DNA from: V1-33 sp039795165
GTDB lineage: Bacteria > Verrucomicrobiota > Verrucomicrobiia > Verrucomicrobiales > V1-33
Direction of reading: 5' to 3'
Assembly (NCBI GenBank): GCA_039795165.1
Contig: JBDKER010000020.1
Span: forward strand, 18,417 to 82,416
DNA length: 64,000 bases
Part shown: piece by piece, positions 10,698 through 19,322 of the stretch
Layout of the letters: each line of letters opens with the position of its first letter
Numbering within the stretch: position 1 is the stretch's first letter
Program-made: the position numbers and the translations under genes
The notes under the pieces: generated by a model
What the model saw: the letters and a program-made list of their open reading frames with translations, nothing else
What the model was told of the DNA's origin: nothing
Database searches by the model: none

Positions 10698-11272
10698 TGA
10701 AGCGCTTCGGTCTCATCGCCGCAGCCCTCGGCCTGACTGGGTTGGCTTACGTTTATGGGCCGGGGAGGAGACCTTCCCCGGCTCCGGCGGATCCCCCGGT
10801 GAGCCAACTTCCGGCCTCCCGGGCAGCCGTCGAGATCGACCCTGCGGAAATTTTCCGAAGGGCCTTCCGGCAGCCACCCGGCACTGGTGACAAGATTCTC
10901 CACGCCGAGCGCCGGGAGTGGACGGACGCCGCTGGCCTGAAACGGTGGCAGTGGTTCCTCGTGGTCGAGCCATCGCCTGAACTCGTCAAATACCTGCGCG
11001 AGGACAATGCCTTCGGGCTGGTGCCTGGTTCGGCGGGCTTGTTAGACTCCGAGGCTCCGAGTTGGTTTGTCTTCAAGCCGGATGATTTCTCGATCTTCCG
11101 GTCACCACACTCCGGGATGCGGCTGATGTTCAGCAAAACCGAAGGCGTCCTTTACGCCACCGATTCCGGGCGGGGCTTCACCAAGGGCGCACCTGAGCCT
11201 GTCAAACAGGCAGCGCCACCATCCGCTTCCGGCCGTTTGCCGACGACCCCTCCACCTATTTCAAAACCATGA
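10697..11272 (+). CDS. Small exported or membrane-anchored protein of unknown function
   Basis: A 191-residue protein whose ATG (10697) shares its A with the TGA of the giant gene, and whose TGA overlaps the ATG of the following gene, so translation is probably coupled on both sides. The N-terminus (MKRFGLIAAALGLTGLAYVYG) is a signal peptide or membrane anchor without a lipobox Cys. A Pro/Ala-rich linker follows, then a compact region of ~120 residues with a conserved-looking Trp/Arg-rich patch (AERREWTDAAGLKRWQWFLV) and a Pro-rich tail. I do not recognise the family. Its position between the giant protein and the second S74 fibre suggests an accessory role in that secreted system. Confidence 0.75.
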   Translation: MKRFGLIAAALGLTGLAYVYGPGRRPSPAPADPPVSQLPASRAAVEIDPAEIFRRAFRQPPGTGDKILHAERREWTDAAGLKRWQWFLVVEPSPELVKYLREDNAFGLVPGSAGLLDSEAPSWFVFKPDDFSIFRSPHSGMRLMFSKTEGVLYATDSGRGFTKGAPEPVKQAAPPSASGRLPTTPPPISKP

Positions 11273-14200
11273 TGGAAACACTACCACACTTTCTGAGGGT
11301 CGGCCTTTTGATCTGGGTCGTCGCCCAGGGCCTCGGAACTACCCGTGCCGCCGTTCCACAGCAACTTAACCATCAGGGCCGCGTGGCGGTGAATGGAGTG
11401 AACTTTGAAGGCAACGGGCAATTCAAGTTCGCGTTGGTGAATGCCAATGGATCGGTCTCTTATTGGAGCAACGACGGCACCAGCAGTGCCGGTTCGGAGC
11501 CAACCTTGCCGGTGACGCTTCCAGTGACCAAGGGGCTTTACTCAGTGCTGCTCGGCAACACAGCGCTCGCCAATATGACGGCGCTCCCTCCGAGTGCTCT
11601 GGAGGCTGACGAGGTGCATCTGCGAATCTGGTTCAATGACGGCAGCCGTGGTTTTCAACTGATCACGCCTGATCAGCGCTTGGCTGCAGCACCCTATGCG
11701 CTGCTTGCGGCCAAATCGACATTGGCTGATCGTTTCACCGGATCACTCGCAGGAGAGGTGACCGGGACGCAGGGAGCGACTTCGATTGCTGCTGCGACGG
11801 TGACGGGGAAGTTATTGACGGGATATGTCTCCGGCGCGGGAACACTCAGCGCCGAGGACACGATTCTGAGTTCGATCGGCAAACTCAACGGCAACGACGC
11901 TCTCAAAGCGAACCTTGCCAGCCCGACGTTCACGGGGACCGTGAATGGCACCTTCAGCGGTCCGCTCACCGGTAACGTGACCGGAAACGTCTCTGGAAGT
12001 GCCGCTAGTTTCTCGGGCTCGCTCGCGGGTGATGTGACCGGCACGCAGGGCGCGACGACGATTGCCGCCGCCACGGTGACGGGAAAATCCCTGACGGGGT
12101 ATGTGTCGGGCGCTGGAACCCTCAGTGCCGCGGACACGATCCTATCAGCCATCAACAAGCTCAATGGCAACGTTGCACTTAAAGCAAACTCGGCTAGTCC
12201 TACGTTCACGGGAACTGTGAGTGGCATTACCGCCTCGATGGTGGGTCTGGGCAACGTTAACAATACTTCGGATGCGAACAAGCCGGTGTCGACGGCGCAA
12301 CAAACGGCGCTGAATCTGAAGGCGAACCTTGCCAGCCCGACGTTCACGGGGACCGTGAGTGGCATTACCGCCTCGATGGTGGGTCTGGGCAACGTTAACA
12401 ATACTTCGGATGCGAACAAGCCGGTGTCGACGGCGCAGCAGACGGCGCTGAATCTGAAGGCGAACCTTGCCAGCCCGACGTTCACGGGGACCGTGAACGG
12501 CATCACGGCTTCGATGGTGGGACTTGGGAATGTCACGAATACTTCGGATGCGAACAAGCCGGTGTCGACGGCACAGCAGGCGGCGCTGAATCTGAAGGCG
12601 AACCTTGCCAGTCCGACTTTCACGGGAACGGTGAATGGCATCACTGCGGCGATGGTGGGACTCGGGAATGTCACGAATACTTCGGATGCAAACAAGCCGG
12701 TTTCGACGGCGCAGCAGGCGGCGCTTGATCTCAAGGCGAACCTTGCGAGCCCGGCATTCACGGGCACGGTCAGCATTCCTGCAGGCACGGCTTTGTCAGC
12801 GCCGCTGAAGTTCACGGCTGGAACCAGCCTGACATCTCCCTCATTCGGGGCTGTCGAGTTTGATGGGACGAATCTGTATCTTACCACCAACTCCGCCAGT
12901 CCGACCCGCAAGACCCTCGCTTTCACAGATTCCGTAGCCTCTGCGGTCCCGATGGCCAATCTCACCACTGCTCCAGTGGAGCCGGTGCTAGCCTGGGGCA
13001 ACAATCACGATGGCCAAACCAGCATGCCGGCCCTGGCGAACGTGGCCGCCGTCGCCGCCGGGGAATCCCACAGTCTCATCCTGCTCGACGCCGGCACCGT
13101 GGTCGCCCGGGGTCTCAATACCAACGGTCAGGTGACAGTGCCCGCCGGTTTGACCGGGGTCACGGAAATCGCTGCCGGCACCTCGCACAATCTGGTCCGG
13201 AAATCCGATGGTACGCTCGTCGCCTGGGGTGACAATTCCTACGGCCAAACCACGATTCCCAGTGGGATCGCTACCGCCACCCGGGTCGCGGCTGGCGAAA
13301 AACACAGTCTCGCGCTGCTGGCTGATGGCAGCGTCCGCGTCTGGGGAGACAACAGTTTCGGTCAAACGACACTGCCTGCCAGCCTGACCGGTGCGGTGAT
13401 CACCGCGATCGCTGCGGGCTCCGATCACTGCCTTGCGCTCAAGAGTGATGGAACGGTGATTTCGTGGGGGCGCGATGATGCTGGGCAAGTGACTCTGCCA
13501 TCCGGACTTGTCAACGTGGTCGCCATTGCTGCGGGTGCCTACCACAGCCTTGCGCTTAAAAGTGACGGCACGGTGATTGCGTGGGGCTGGGACATTGGCG
13601 GCCAGGCCACGGTTCCGGCGGGTCTCAGTGGAGTCACAAAGCTCGCTGGCGGTTATGCCTTCAGCATGGCCTTGAAGGCCGACGGCACCCTGGTGCTGTG
13701 GGGGGATAATTCGAATGGTCAGACCACGGTTCCAGCGGCTGCCACCCAGGTGACGCACATCGGGGCGGGCGCATCGCACGCCCTTGCGTTGCGGGCTGAC
13801 GCCATCGCGGCTCAGGTCGCCCTCCTCGATCAGGACAACGTGTTCAGCGGCAAGGTCGGGATCGGACGCACCCCGGCAACCAACGCCCTTGAAGTGAATG
13901 GCAACGCCAGCAAGAGCTCGGCCGGAAGCTGGCTCTCGAACTCCGATCGGCGGATCAAGGCCGACATCGGGTCGATCACCGGTGCCCTCGAGAAACTCGA
14001 TCAGGTACGATTGGTCGATTTCCGCTACACCGACGAATACCTTGCGGTGCATCCCGAGATCGAGGACCGGCGCTACCCGAATGTGATCGCCCAGGAGTTC
14101 CAGGAGGTCTTTCCGGATGATGTGAAAGGCAGCGGCGAGACCCTGTCCGACGGATCGGAAATCCTCCAGGTCGACACCTATCCGCTGACGATTTATTCGG

Positions 14201-14307
14201 CCGCCGCGATTCAGGAACTGCATCGCGAGAACCAACAGCAGCGGGGAAAAATAGCCGAGCTGGAAGAACGCCTCCGCAGGATTGAGGAATCCCTCAAGGA
14301 AAAGTAA
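11269..14307 (+). CDS. Exported fibre-repeat / RCC1-propeller / S74 protein
   Basis: A 1012-residue protein with a signal peptide that ends near TTRA-AV. The start overlaps the previous stop (ATGA); a second ATG at 11272 is also possible. Residues ~155-300 hold two ~93-residue repeats beginning GSLAGE/DVTGTQGAT. Residues 305-488 hold four 46-residue tandem repeats with the phage-fibre signature GLGNVxNTSDANKPVS. Residues ~571-845 form seven RCC1-type blades (AAGxxHSLALxxDGTVxxWG). The C-terminus is an S74 chaperone domain with SDRRIK, giving Ser892 and Lys897 as the expected self-cleavage pair, followed by a coiled coil. RCC1 blades between a fibre shaft and an S74 domain look like a binding head on a trimeric stalk. 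No phage module is nearby. Confidence 0.85.
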   Translation: MMETLPHFLRVGLLIWVVAQGLGTTRAAVPQQLNHQGRVAVNGVNFEGNGQFKFALVNANGSVSYWSNDGTSSAGSEPTLPVTLPVTKGLYSVLLGNTALANMTALPPSALEADEVHLRIWFNDGSRGFQLITPDQRLAAAPYALLAAKSTLADRFTGSLAGEVTGTQGATSIAAATVTGKLLTGYVSGAGTLSAEDTILSSIGKLNGNDALKANLASPTFTGTVNGTFSGPLTGNVTGNVSGSAASFSGSLAGDVTGTQGATTIAAATVTGKSLTGYVSGAGTLSAADTILSAINKLNGNVALKANSASPTFTGTVSGITASMVGLGNVNNTSDANKPVSTAQQTALNLKANLASPTFTGTVSGITASMVGLGNVNNTSDANKPVSTAQQTALNLKANLASPTFTGTVNGITASMVGLGNVTNTSDANKPVSTAQQAALNLKANLASPTFTGTVNGITAAMVGLGNVTNTSDANKPVSTAQQAALDLKANLASPAFTGTVSIPAGTALSAPLKFTAGTSLTSPSFGAVEFDGTNLYLTTNSASPTRKTLAFTDSVASAVPMANLTTAPVEPVLAWGNNHDGQTSMPALANVAAVAAGESHSLILLDAGTVVARGLNTNGQVTVPAGLTGVTEIAAGTSHNLVRKSDGTLVAWGDNSYGQTTIPSGIATATRVAAGEKHSLALLADGSVRVWGDNSFGQTTLPASLTGAVITAIAAGSDHCLALKSDGTVISWGRDDAGQVTLPSGLVNVVAIAAGAYHSLALKSDGTVIAWGWDIGGQATVPAGLSGVTKLAGGYAFSMALKADGTLVLWGDNSNGQTTVPAAATQVTHIGAGASHALALRADAIAAQVALLDQDNVFSGKVGIGRTPATNALEVNGNASKSSAGSWLSNSDRRIKADIGSITGALEKLDQVRLVDFRYTDEYLAVHPEIEDRRYPNVIAQEFQEVFPDDVKGSGETLSDGSEILQVDTYPLTIYSAAAIQELHRENQQQRGKIAELEERLRRIEESLKEK
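12181..12771 (+). repeat. 138-bp tandem repeats inside the fibre/RCC1 gene
   Basis: Copies start at 12181, 12319, 12457 and 12595, exactly 138 bases apart, with a partial fifth at 12733. Each encodes 46 residues. The second and third copies are nearly identical in DNA, while the first and the last ones have diverged at silent sites, as expected for recent unit duplication on an older array. The period is a whole number of codons, so copy number can change without frameshift. Confidence 0.9.
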
Positions 14308-17286
14308 ATGTCAGCCACCCGAACTGCCATCCTCTCGTTTTTGCTGTCGGTTCCTGCGTTGGCCGGGATCAGCACGGACTATTCCATGGACGCTGTGCTC
14401 GATGGTGGGGGCACCGCCGGCTCCAGCGCCGACTATGCGCTCAATCCCTCCATGGGACCCGGTGCTGCCGGATCGTCTGGGGGCTATGCGTTCCGGGGCG
14501 GTTTTTCCGGAATGCTCAGCGATACCGCTTCCCTTGTGCTGTCGGCGGCAGGCGCAGCGGACAGCATGAATGAACGGGCCACCCTCCAGTTCGAAGCGCG
14601 GATCCGTTATGATGACGATACGGTGGCCGCCTTTGCCCTGCCTGCGGCTAACCTCACCTGGTCCGTCGCGGAAGGGCCGATTGCCGCCATCAACAATGCC
14701 GGTAAGGCCACTGCCGGCTCCGTCTATCAGGATACACCGGCCACCGTCAGGGCCATCTATCAGGGTCTGGAAGGGCTCTTGCCCATCACGGTCCGCAACC
14801 TCACCGGCGACGACTTCGGCTCCTATGCTGCGGATGGCCTGCCCGACCTCTGGCAGGTGCGGTACTTCGGCGAATCCGCCCTTCCGGCGGTTGCCGGTGC
14901 CGATGCGGATCCTGATGCGGATGGGTTGACCAATTTCCAGGAATACACCTTTGGCACGGATCCCTCCGTGGTTTCCAGCGGGGTGCCGCTCTCGGTGATC
15001 CTGCACGACCGCCAGGCGAGCCCCATCATCTTCACGGGTGACCCCGTGGTCTACACCTTCACCTTCAACCGGGACATCGATCTCTCCACGTTCGCGCCCT
15101 CTGATCTGCGCAACGCCAGCGCCACTACGCCCGCCACCTTCACCATCGGTTCCATCACGGAACAGGGATTCACGCGCACATACGTGGTCACTGTCATTCC
15201 GACCAGTGTGGGCTTGCTCGATCTCCGCATTGCCCAGGGGGCTCAGATTCTCGACGACGTGGGATTCGCCCTCGACACTTCCGGCGGAGATCTCGGTGCC
15301 GGAGGCGGTAATCCAACCATCACGGTGACGGCGCGCAATCAGGTGATCACCTTCCCGCAGCCGTCATCTATGGTATACGGCATCAGTCCGGGTTTCGCAC
15401 TGGGAGCCACGGCGTCCTCCGGTCTCCCGGTGAGCTACACCCTGAATTCAGGACCAGTGACGCTGGTGGACGGCTTTGTGACGCCGATCGGAGTGGGTGA
15501 GGTCAGCATTACGGCCACTCAGGCGGGCGATGCAACGAACACGCCTGCGGAACCGGTCACCCGTACCTTTAACGTTCTCATCCTCGGAACCGGCACGGCT
15601 CCGCGCATGAACATCCGGAGCAATGGCCTCTCCATCCGCAGCGGAGGGACCAGGTTCTTCCACCGTGACAATACCGACTTCGGAAAGTACACGTCAGGCG
15701 AGTCCGTCCCGAAGACCAACGTCTACACCATTGAGAATCTCGGGGACCGTACCCTCATTCTGAGCAACGTGTCCGCACCGGTGACGCTCACGAACCTGAG
15801 CGGCCCAGCCGCTTTCCGGGTGGTGCAGCCATCCTTCACATCGGTGCTTGGCGGCGGGCGTCTCACTGCCAACACGGTCGACTTCAGCATTGTCTTCGAA
15901 CCGACCACGGTTGGCGTGACCGAGGCGGAGATTTCCATCCAGAACAGCGATTCGAACCGCAGTCCCTATACGTTCCTGATCCGCGGCGAGGCGATTGCCA
16001 GCCCGGCTCCGACTGATCTGATCCTCGTGGACAACCGGGTGCAGTACAATGTCCTCTCGGTTGGGCCGTCCGGCACCGCCGCTGGCCTACTGTCACCGGT
16101 TCCGGTGGTGGGAACTGACTACACGTACTCCATTGTTGGTGGCACAGACGCAAGCCTCTTCAATATTCCTACGGGAACCAACCAACTCCGTCTCAATATT
16201 GGTGAGACCCCGGACATTGTGGCGAAGCCCAGGTACTTCGTGCGCATCCGGGTCACCCGCGGGGCTGCCACGTTCGAGAAGGATTTCGAGGTCATCGTGA
16301 TGACAGTTGCCTCCAAGGAAGGTGACTTCGTGGTCAATGACCGCGGGCCGAGCGATTCCGGGGTCGATATCTCGGGTTCAGGTCAGATTCTGCTCGTATC
16401 GAAGGACTCAGCCGGGGCGGCCTATGTGTCGCAGACATACCGCACCGACATCGTCGATCCGTACGAAATCGCTGTCGAGGCGGACGGCGATTTCATCATC
16501 GCGAACTACGAACACGTCCTCAACACGCTTACTCTGAAGCCCGACGGTGGCATCTACCGCATCGATCGCATCACTGCCGAGCGCACCAAGGTGACCGGTA
16601 ACACCGGCGCACAGGGCGAGGTGGTGCTCCGTACTCCGCTCGGGGTCGAGGTCGAATCCGACGGCAACATCATCGTGGCCGATGCGGATTACAGTCCAGA
16701 CGGTGGTACGACCTTCACCGGTGGTGTCATCCGGGTCAATCCCAGCACGGGCGCAAAGACCCTGCTGGCCTCCGGCGGAACTCTTGAGTACGTCCAGGGA
16801 ATCGGTCTGAACCCGGTGAGCGGCGAAATCTACATCTCGAACATCCGGTTCCCGCTGACTAGGGGAGGCCAGATCATCAGAGTAAACAAGACAACAGGTC
16901 AGCAAACGGTCATCACTCCTTCCAGTGGACCCAATATCGTCCGTTTTCCCGTGGGAATCGCCTGCGAAGCGGATGGTCAGTCACTGGTGGTGGCCGATGC
17001 CTTTGCGCAGCGTCTCATCAAGATTGACCTGACGACTGGCAATCAGTCCTACCTGACGGCACTTCCTGAAACTCTGGATCCACTGAGCAGCGAGCCGAAA
17101 CTCGACTTCCCGACGCATGTCGCCATCGAGGCGGACGGCAATTACATTGTCACAGATGGCCGCGACGATCTCCGCCCGCGCCGGGTCATTCGCATCGACA
17201 AGGGCACCGGAATTGCGAGCCTGATAGTCGGCGATACGGGGAACAGCTTCTTTGACCAACCCCGCGGTGTCAGGATTGCCAAATGA
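14308..17286 (+). CDS. Exported multidomain protein with Ig-like domains and C-terminal NHL-type propeller
   Basis: A 992-residue protein whose ATG directly follows the TAA of the preceding gene. It has a signal peptide (MSATRTAILSFLLSVPALAG). Next come a Gly-rich region, a calcium-binding type-3-like loop (DADPDADGLTNFQEYTFGT, ~200-220), an MBG-like Ig domain (~350-430), a choice-of-anchor-D-like domain ending NRSPYTFLIRGEA (~445-565), a cadherin-like segment and a beta-propeller over the last ~330 residues with repeated GDFIIAN / GNIIVAD / GNYIVTD motifs. The architecture is typical of large surface proteins of Verrucomicrobiota. No catalytic residues are evident. It is the last gene of the operon: the next gene reads the other way. 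Confidence 0.8.
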   Translation: MSATRTAILSFLLSVPALAGISTDYSMDAVLDGGGTAGSSADYALNPSMGPGAAGSSGGYAFRGGFSGMLSDTASLVLSAAGAADSMNERATLQFEARIRYDDDTVAAFALPAANLTWSVAEGPIAAINNAGKATAGSVYQDTPATVRAIYQGLEGLLPITVRNLTGDDFGSYAADGLPDLWQVRYFGESALPAVAGADADPDADGLTNFQEYTFGTDPSVVSSGVPLSVILHDRQASPIIFTGDPVVYTFTFNRDIDLSTFAPSDLRNASATTPATFTIGSITEQGFTRTYVVTVIPTSVGLLDLRIAQGAQILDDVGFALDTSGGDLGAGGGNPTITVTARNQVITFPQPSSMVYGISPGFALGATASSGLPVSYTLNSGPVTLVDGFVTPIGVGEVSITATQAGDATNTPAEPVTRTFNVLILGTGTAPRMNIRSNGLSIRSGGTRFFHRDNTDFGKYTSGESVPKTNVYTIENLGDRTLILSNVSAPVTLTNLSGPAAFRVVQPSFTSVLGGGRLTANTVDFSIVFEPTTVGVTEAEISIQNSDSNRSPYTFLIRGEAIASPAPTDLILVDNRVQYNVLSVGPSGTAAGLLSPVPVVGTDYTYSIVGGTDASLFNIPTGTNQLRLNIGETPDIVAKPRYFVRIRVTRGAATFEKDFEVIVMTVASKEGDFVVNDRGPSDSGVDISGSGQILLVSKDSAGAAYVSQTYRTDIVDPYEIAVEADGDFIIANYEHVLNTLTLKPDGGIYRIDRITAERTKVTGNTGAQGEVVLRTPLGVEVESDGNIIVADADYSPDGGTTFTGGVIRVNPSTGAKTLLASGGTLEYVQGIGLNPVSGEIYISNIRFPLTRGGQIIRVNKTTGQQTVITPSSGPNIVRFPVGIACEADGQSLVVADAFAQRLIKIDLTTGNQSYLTALPETLDPLSSEPKLDFPTHVAIEADGNYIVTDGRDDLRPRRVIRIDKGTGIASLIVGDTGNSFFDQPRGVRIAK

Positions 17287-17421
17287 AGCTGGCTCGCTGT
17301 GTCAGGATAAGTTGTCCAAGCTGCGCAGTTGTGATTCCGAATGGGGTGTGCTGCTGCGGCGGGGATTTTTTTGGGGCGTCGGGCCATCATCAGGAAGGTT
17401 TTGGTGGGCTTTGAGTGAAGG

Positions 17422-17658
17422 TCAGGGTTGTTTCCGGGAGATGGAGAGTCCGATGAGGAGGCCGAGGAAGCCGAGGATGGCGGAGAGGGTAGGCCAGAAG
17501 AGAGGACCGCCGAGGTCGCCCTGGGAGGCGGCGAAGAGGAAGAGGAGGAAGGGGAGGAGGCAGCCGCCGGTGAGGCAGCCGGTTGAGGCGTGGCTGCGTC
17601 GAGGGGGGATTGGTTCTGGTGGAGGGGGTGTCAGAGGAGAGAGGGGTGATGGGGGCAA
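17422..17658 (-). CDS. Possible small membrane protein
   Basis: A 78-codon minus-strand frame with a Pro-rich N-terminus, then GCLTGGCLLPFLLFLFAA and a second hydrophobic stretch (WPTLSAILGFLGLLIGLSIS) before a basic tail. Two membrane helices with a Gly/Cys-rich turn look protein-like. The only available start is a TTG inside the U-run of the terminator that follows sucD, which is unusual and weakens the call. It could instead be a chance frame in GC-rich intergenic DNA. Confidence 0.35.
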   Translation of the reverse strand: MPPSPLSPLTPPPPEPIPPRRSHASTGCLTGGCLLPFLLFLFAASQGDLGGPLFWPTLSAILGFLGLLIGLSISRKQP

Positions 17659-17692
17659 AAAAGTGCCCGGCCCTGTGAGGTGGGGCCGGGCG
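17657..17692 (-). terminator. Rho-independent terminator after sucD
   Basis: Read on the minus strand, GCCCGGCCCC, an 8-base loop and GGGCCGGGC form a strong stem, followed by C, A and six Ts. It lies 38 bases past the sucD stop and ends the minus-strand run that begins with the PSCyt1 gene. Confidence 0.85.
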
Positions 17693-17730
17693 CTGTAGGG
17701 TGGGAAGAGTTCCGAGGGGGTGCGGGGGGA

Positions 17731-18612
17731 TCAGCGTTTGGCTTCGATGGCCTTGACGAGCATGGCACCCATGTCGGCTGGGGAATCTGCCACGAGGATC
17801 CCGGCGTCGCGGAGGGCCTCCTTTTTGGCTTCGGCGGTGCCTTTACCGCCTGAGATGATGGCACCGGCGTGGCCCATGCGGCGACCGGGGGGAGCGGTGG
17901 CACCGGCGATGAAGGCGGCGACTGGTTTCCGGCAGTTTTCCTTGATCCATGCGGCGGCTTCTTCTTCGCCGGAGCCTCCGATTTCGCCGATGAGGATGAA
18001 GGCGTCGGTGTCCGGGTCTTCGGTGAAGAGTCTGGCGCAGTCGGTATGGGAGAGGCCGTTGATGGGGTCGCCGCCGATGCCGATGCAGGTGCTTTGGCCG
18101 AGGCCGCGGCTGCTGAGCTGCCAGACGGCTTCGTAGGTGAGGGTACCGGAGCGGCTGACGACGCCGACGCGGCCGGGTTTATGGATGTAGCCAGGCATGA
18201 TGCCGATTTTGGCGGCTCCTGGGGTGATGATGCCTGGGCAATTCGGGCCGATGAGGACGCTTTTGGAGTGGGCCATGGCGTGTTTGACGCGCATCATGTC
18301 ATTGACGGGGATGCCTTCGGTGATGCAGACGATGAGTTCGATGCCGGCGTCGGCGGCTTCGAGGATGCCATCGGCGGCGAAGGGAGGGGGCACGAAGATC
18401 ATGGTCGCGTTGCAGCCAGTGGCGGCGCGGGCTTCGTGGACGGTGTCGAAGATGGGGATGGAGTCGTCGAATTTCTGACCGCCTTTGCCGGGGGTGACAC
18501 CGGCGACGACATTGGTGCCGTAGTCGCGGCAGCCGCGGGCGTGGAAGGCTCCGGAATTGCCGGTGATGCCTTGGACCAGAAGACGGGTATTTTTATCGAC
18601 GAGAACGCTCAT
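17731..18612 (-). CDS. sucD: Succinyl-CoA synthetase, alpha subunit
   Basis: The 293-residue product matches the full-length alpha subunit of succinyl-CoA ligase, the TCA-cycle enzyme that makes ATP or GTP from succinyl-CoA. The N-terminal CoA-binding Rossmann domain has VQGITGNSGAFHA. The ligase domain has GPNCPGIITPG, and GRRMGHAGAI places the phosphorylated histidine at His248 (His246 in E. coli). The beta subunit gene is usually adjacent, but the upstream neighbour here is gmhA and no sucC is in this window. A terminator follows the gene. Recognition is secure. Confidence 0.95.
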   Translation of the reverse strand: MSVLVDKNTRLLVQGITGNSGAFHARGCRDYGTNVVAGVTPGKGGQKFDDSIPIFDTVHEARAATGCNATMIFVPPPFAADGILEAADAGIELIVCITEGIPVNDMMRVKHAMAHSKSVLIGPNCPGIITPGAAKIGIMPGYIHKPGRVGVVSRSGTLTYEAVWQLSSRGLGQSTCIGIGGDPINGLSHTDCARLFTEDPDTDAFILIGEIGGSGEEEAAAWIKENCRKPVAAFIAGATAPPGRRMGHAGAIISGGKGTAEAKKEALRDAGILVADSPADMGAMLVKAIEAKR

Positions 18613-18669
18613 GGGAATGGATAAGAGGAGGGAATCCGGTGAATGGCAAGGGGTGGATTCCGGGGACAG

Positions 18670-19257
18670 TTACGAGGCTGGCGGGGGGTTGGGCTGGGAC
18701 TTTCCGAAGACGAGGGCTTCGATCTGGGCGCAGAGGATATGGATGAGGACGAGGTGAGCTTCCTGGATATGGGCGGTGGAGTGGTCCGGGACGATGAGCG
18801 GGACATCTGCGAGGGGGGCGGCGAGGCCGCCGTTGCGTCCGAGGAGGGCTACGCTGCGGAGGCCGCGGGAGCGGGCGCGTTCGAGGGCGCGGAGGACATT
18901 GGGGGAATTTCCGCTGGTGGTGATGGCCATGAGGACGTCGCCGGGGCGGCCGAGGCCATCGATCTGGCGTGCGAAGACCTCATCGAACTGGTAATCGTTG
19001 GCGGTGGCCGAGAGGAAGCTGCCGTCGGCGGTGAGGTTGATGGCGGCGAGGGGAGGGCGGTCGCCGTCGAGGCGGCAGAGGAGTTCGGTGGAGAAGTGTG
19101 CGCTTTCCGCGGCGCTGCCGCCATTTCCGCAGGACAGGATGCGGCCTCCGGAGTGGAGGCAGGAAGCCATGGTATGGGCGGCGCGGGCGACCTCGTTTTC
19201 CATGGAGCGGACTGCTTCGAGGGCAGCGATGGAGCGGTCGAGGTGCGATTGGAACAT
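18670..19257 (-). CDS. gmhA: SIS-domain sugar isomerase, GmhA-like
   Basis: The 195-residue product is the size of sedoheptulose-7-phosphate isomerase, the first step to ADP-heptose for lipopolysaccharide core. Key SIS-domain motifs are present: LSCGNGGSAAESAHF, ITTSGNSPNVLRAL and HIQEAHLVLIHILCAQIE, the last carrying the metal-binding His/Glu of the GmhA group. The start MFQSHLDR was chosen because it aligns with the usual N-terminus; the frame continues upstream only in low-complexity Arg/Pro sequence opposite the sulfatase gene. It lies 57 bases before sucD and 65 bases after the sulfatase. DiaA-type SIS proteins are the alternative. Confidence 0.85.
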   Translation of the reverse strand: MFQSHLDRSIAALEAVRSMENEVARAAHTMASCLHSGGRILSCGNGGSAAESAHFSTELLCRLDGDRPPLAAINLTADGSFLSATANDYQFDEVFARQIDGLGRPGDVLMAITTSGNSPNVLRALERARSRGLRSVALLGRNGGLAAPLADVPLIVPDHSTAHIQEAHLVLIHILCAQIEALVFGKSQPNPPPAS

Positions 19258-19322
19258 GGGGGTGATGATGGGGCGGGCGCGGCGGCGCTTCAAGACGGAG
19301 AATCGGACTTGCTGGGGTGGAG

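Noticed and set aside
232..14307. Prophage tail region
   Set aside because: Fibre repeats and S74 domains are present, but every protein has a signal peptide and no capsid, tail-tube, terminase, lysis or integrase gene is seen.
11269..14307. Regulator of a small GTPase based on RCC1 repeats
   Set aside because: The protein is exported and fused to fibre and S74 domains, which rules out a cytosolic exchange factor.
17360..17380. Terminator for the 17-kb operon at the T-run after GCGGGGA
   Set aside because: A run of seven Ts is present, but no stable hairpin precedes it.
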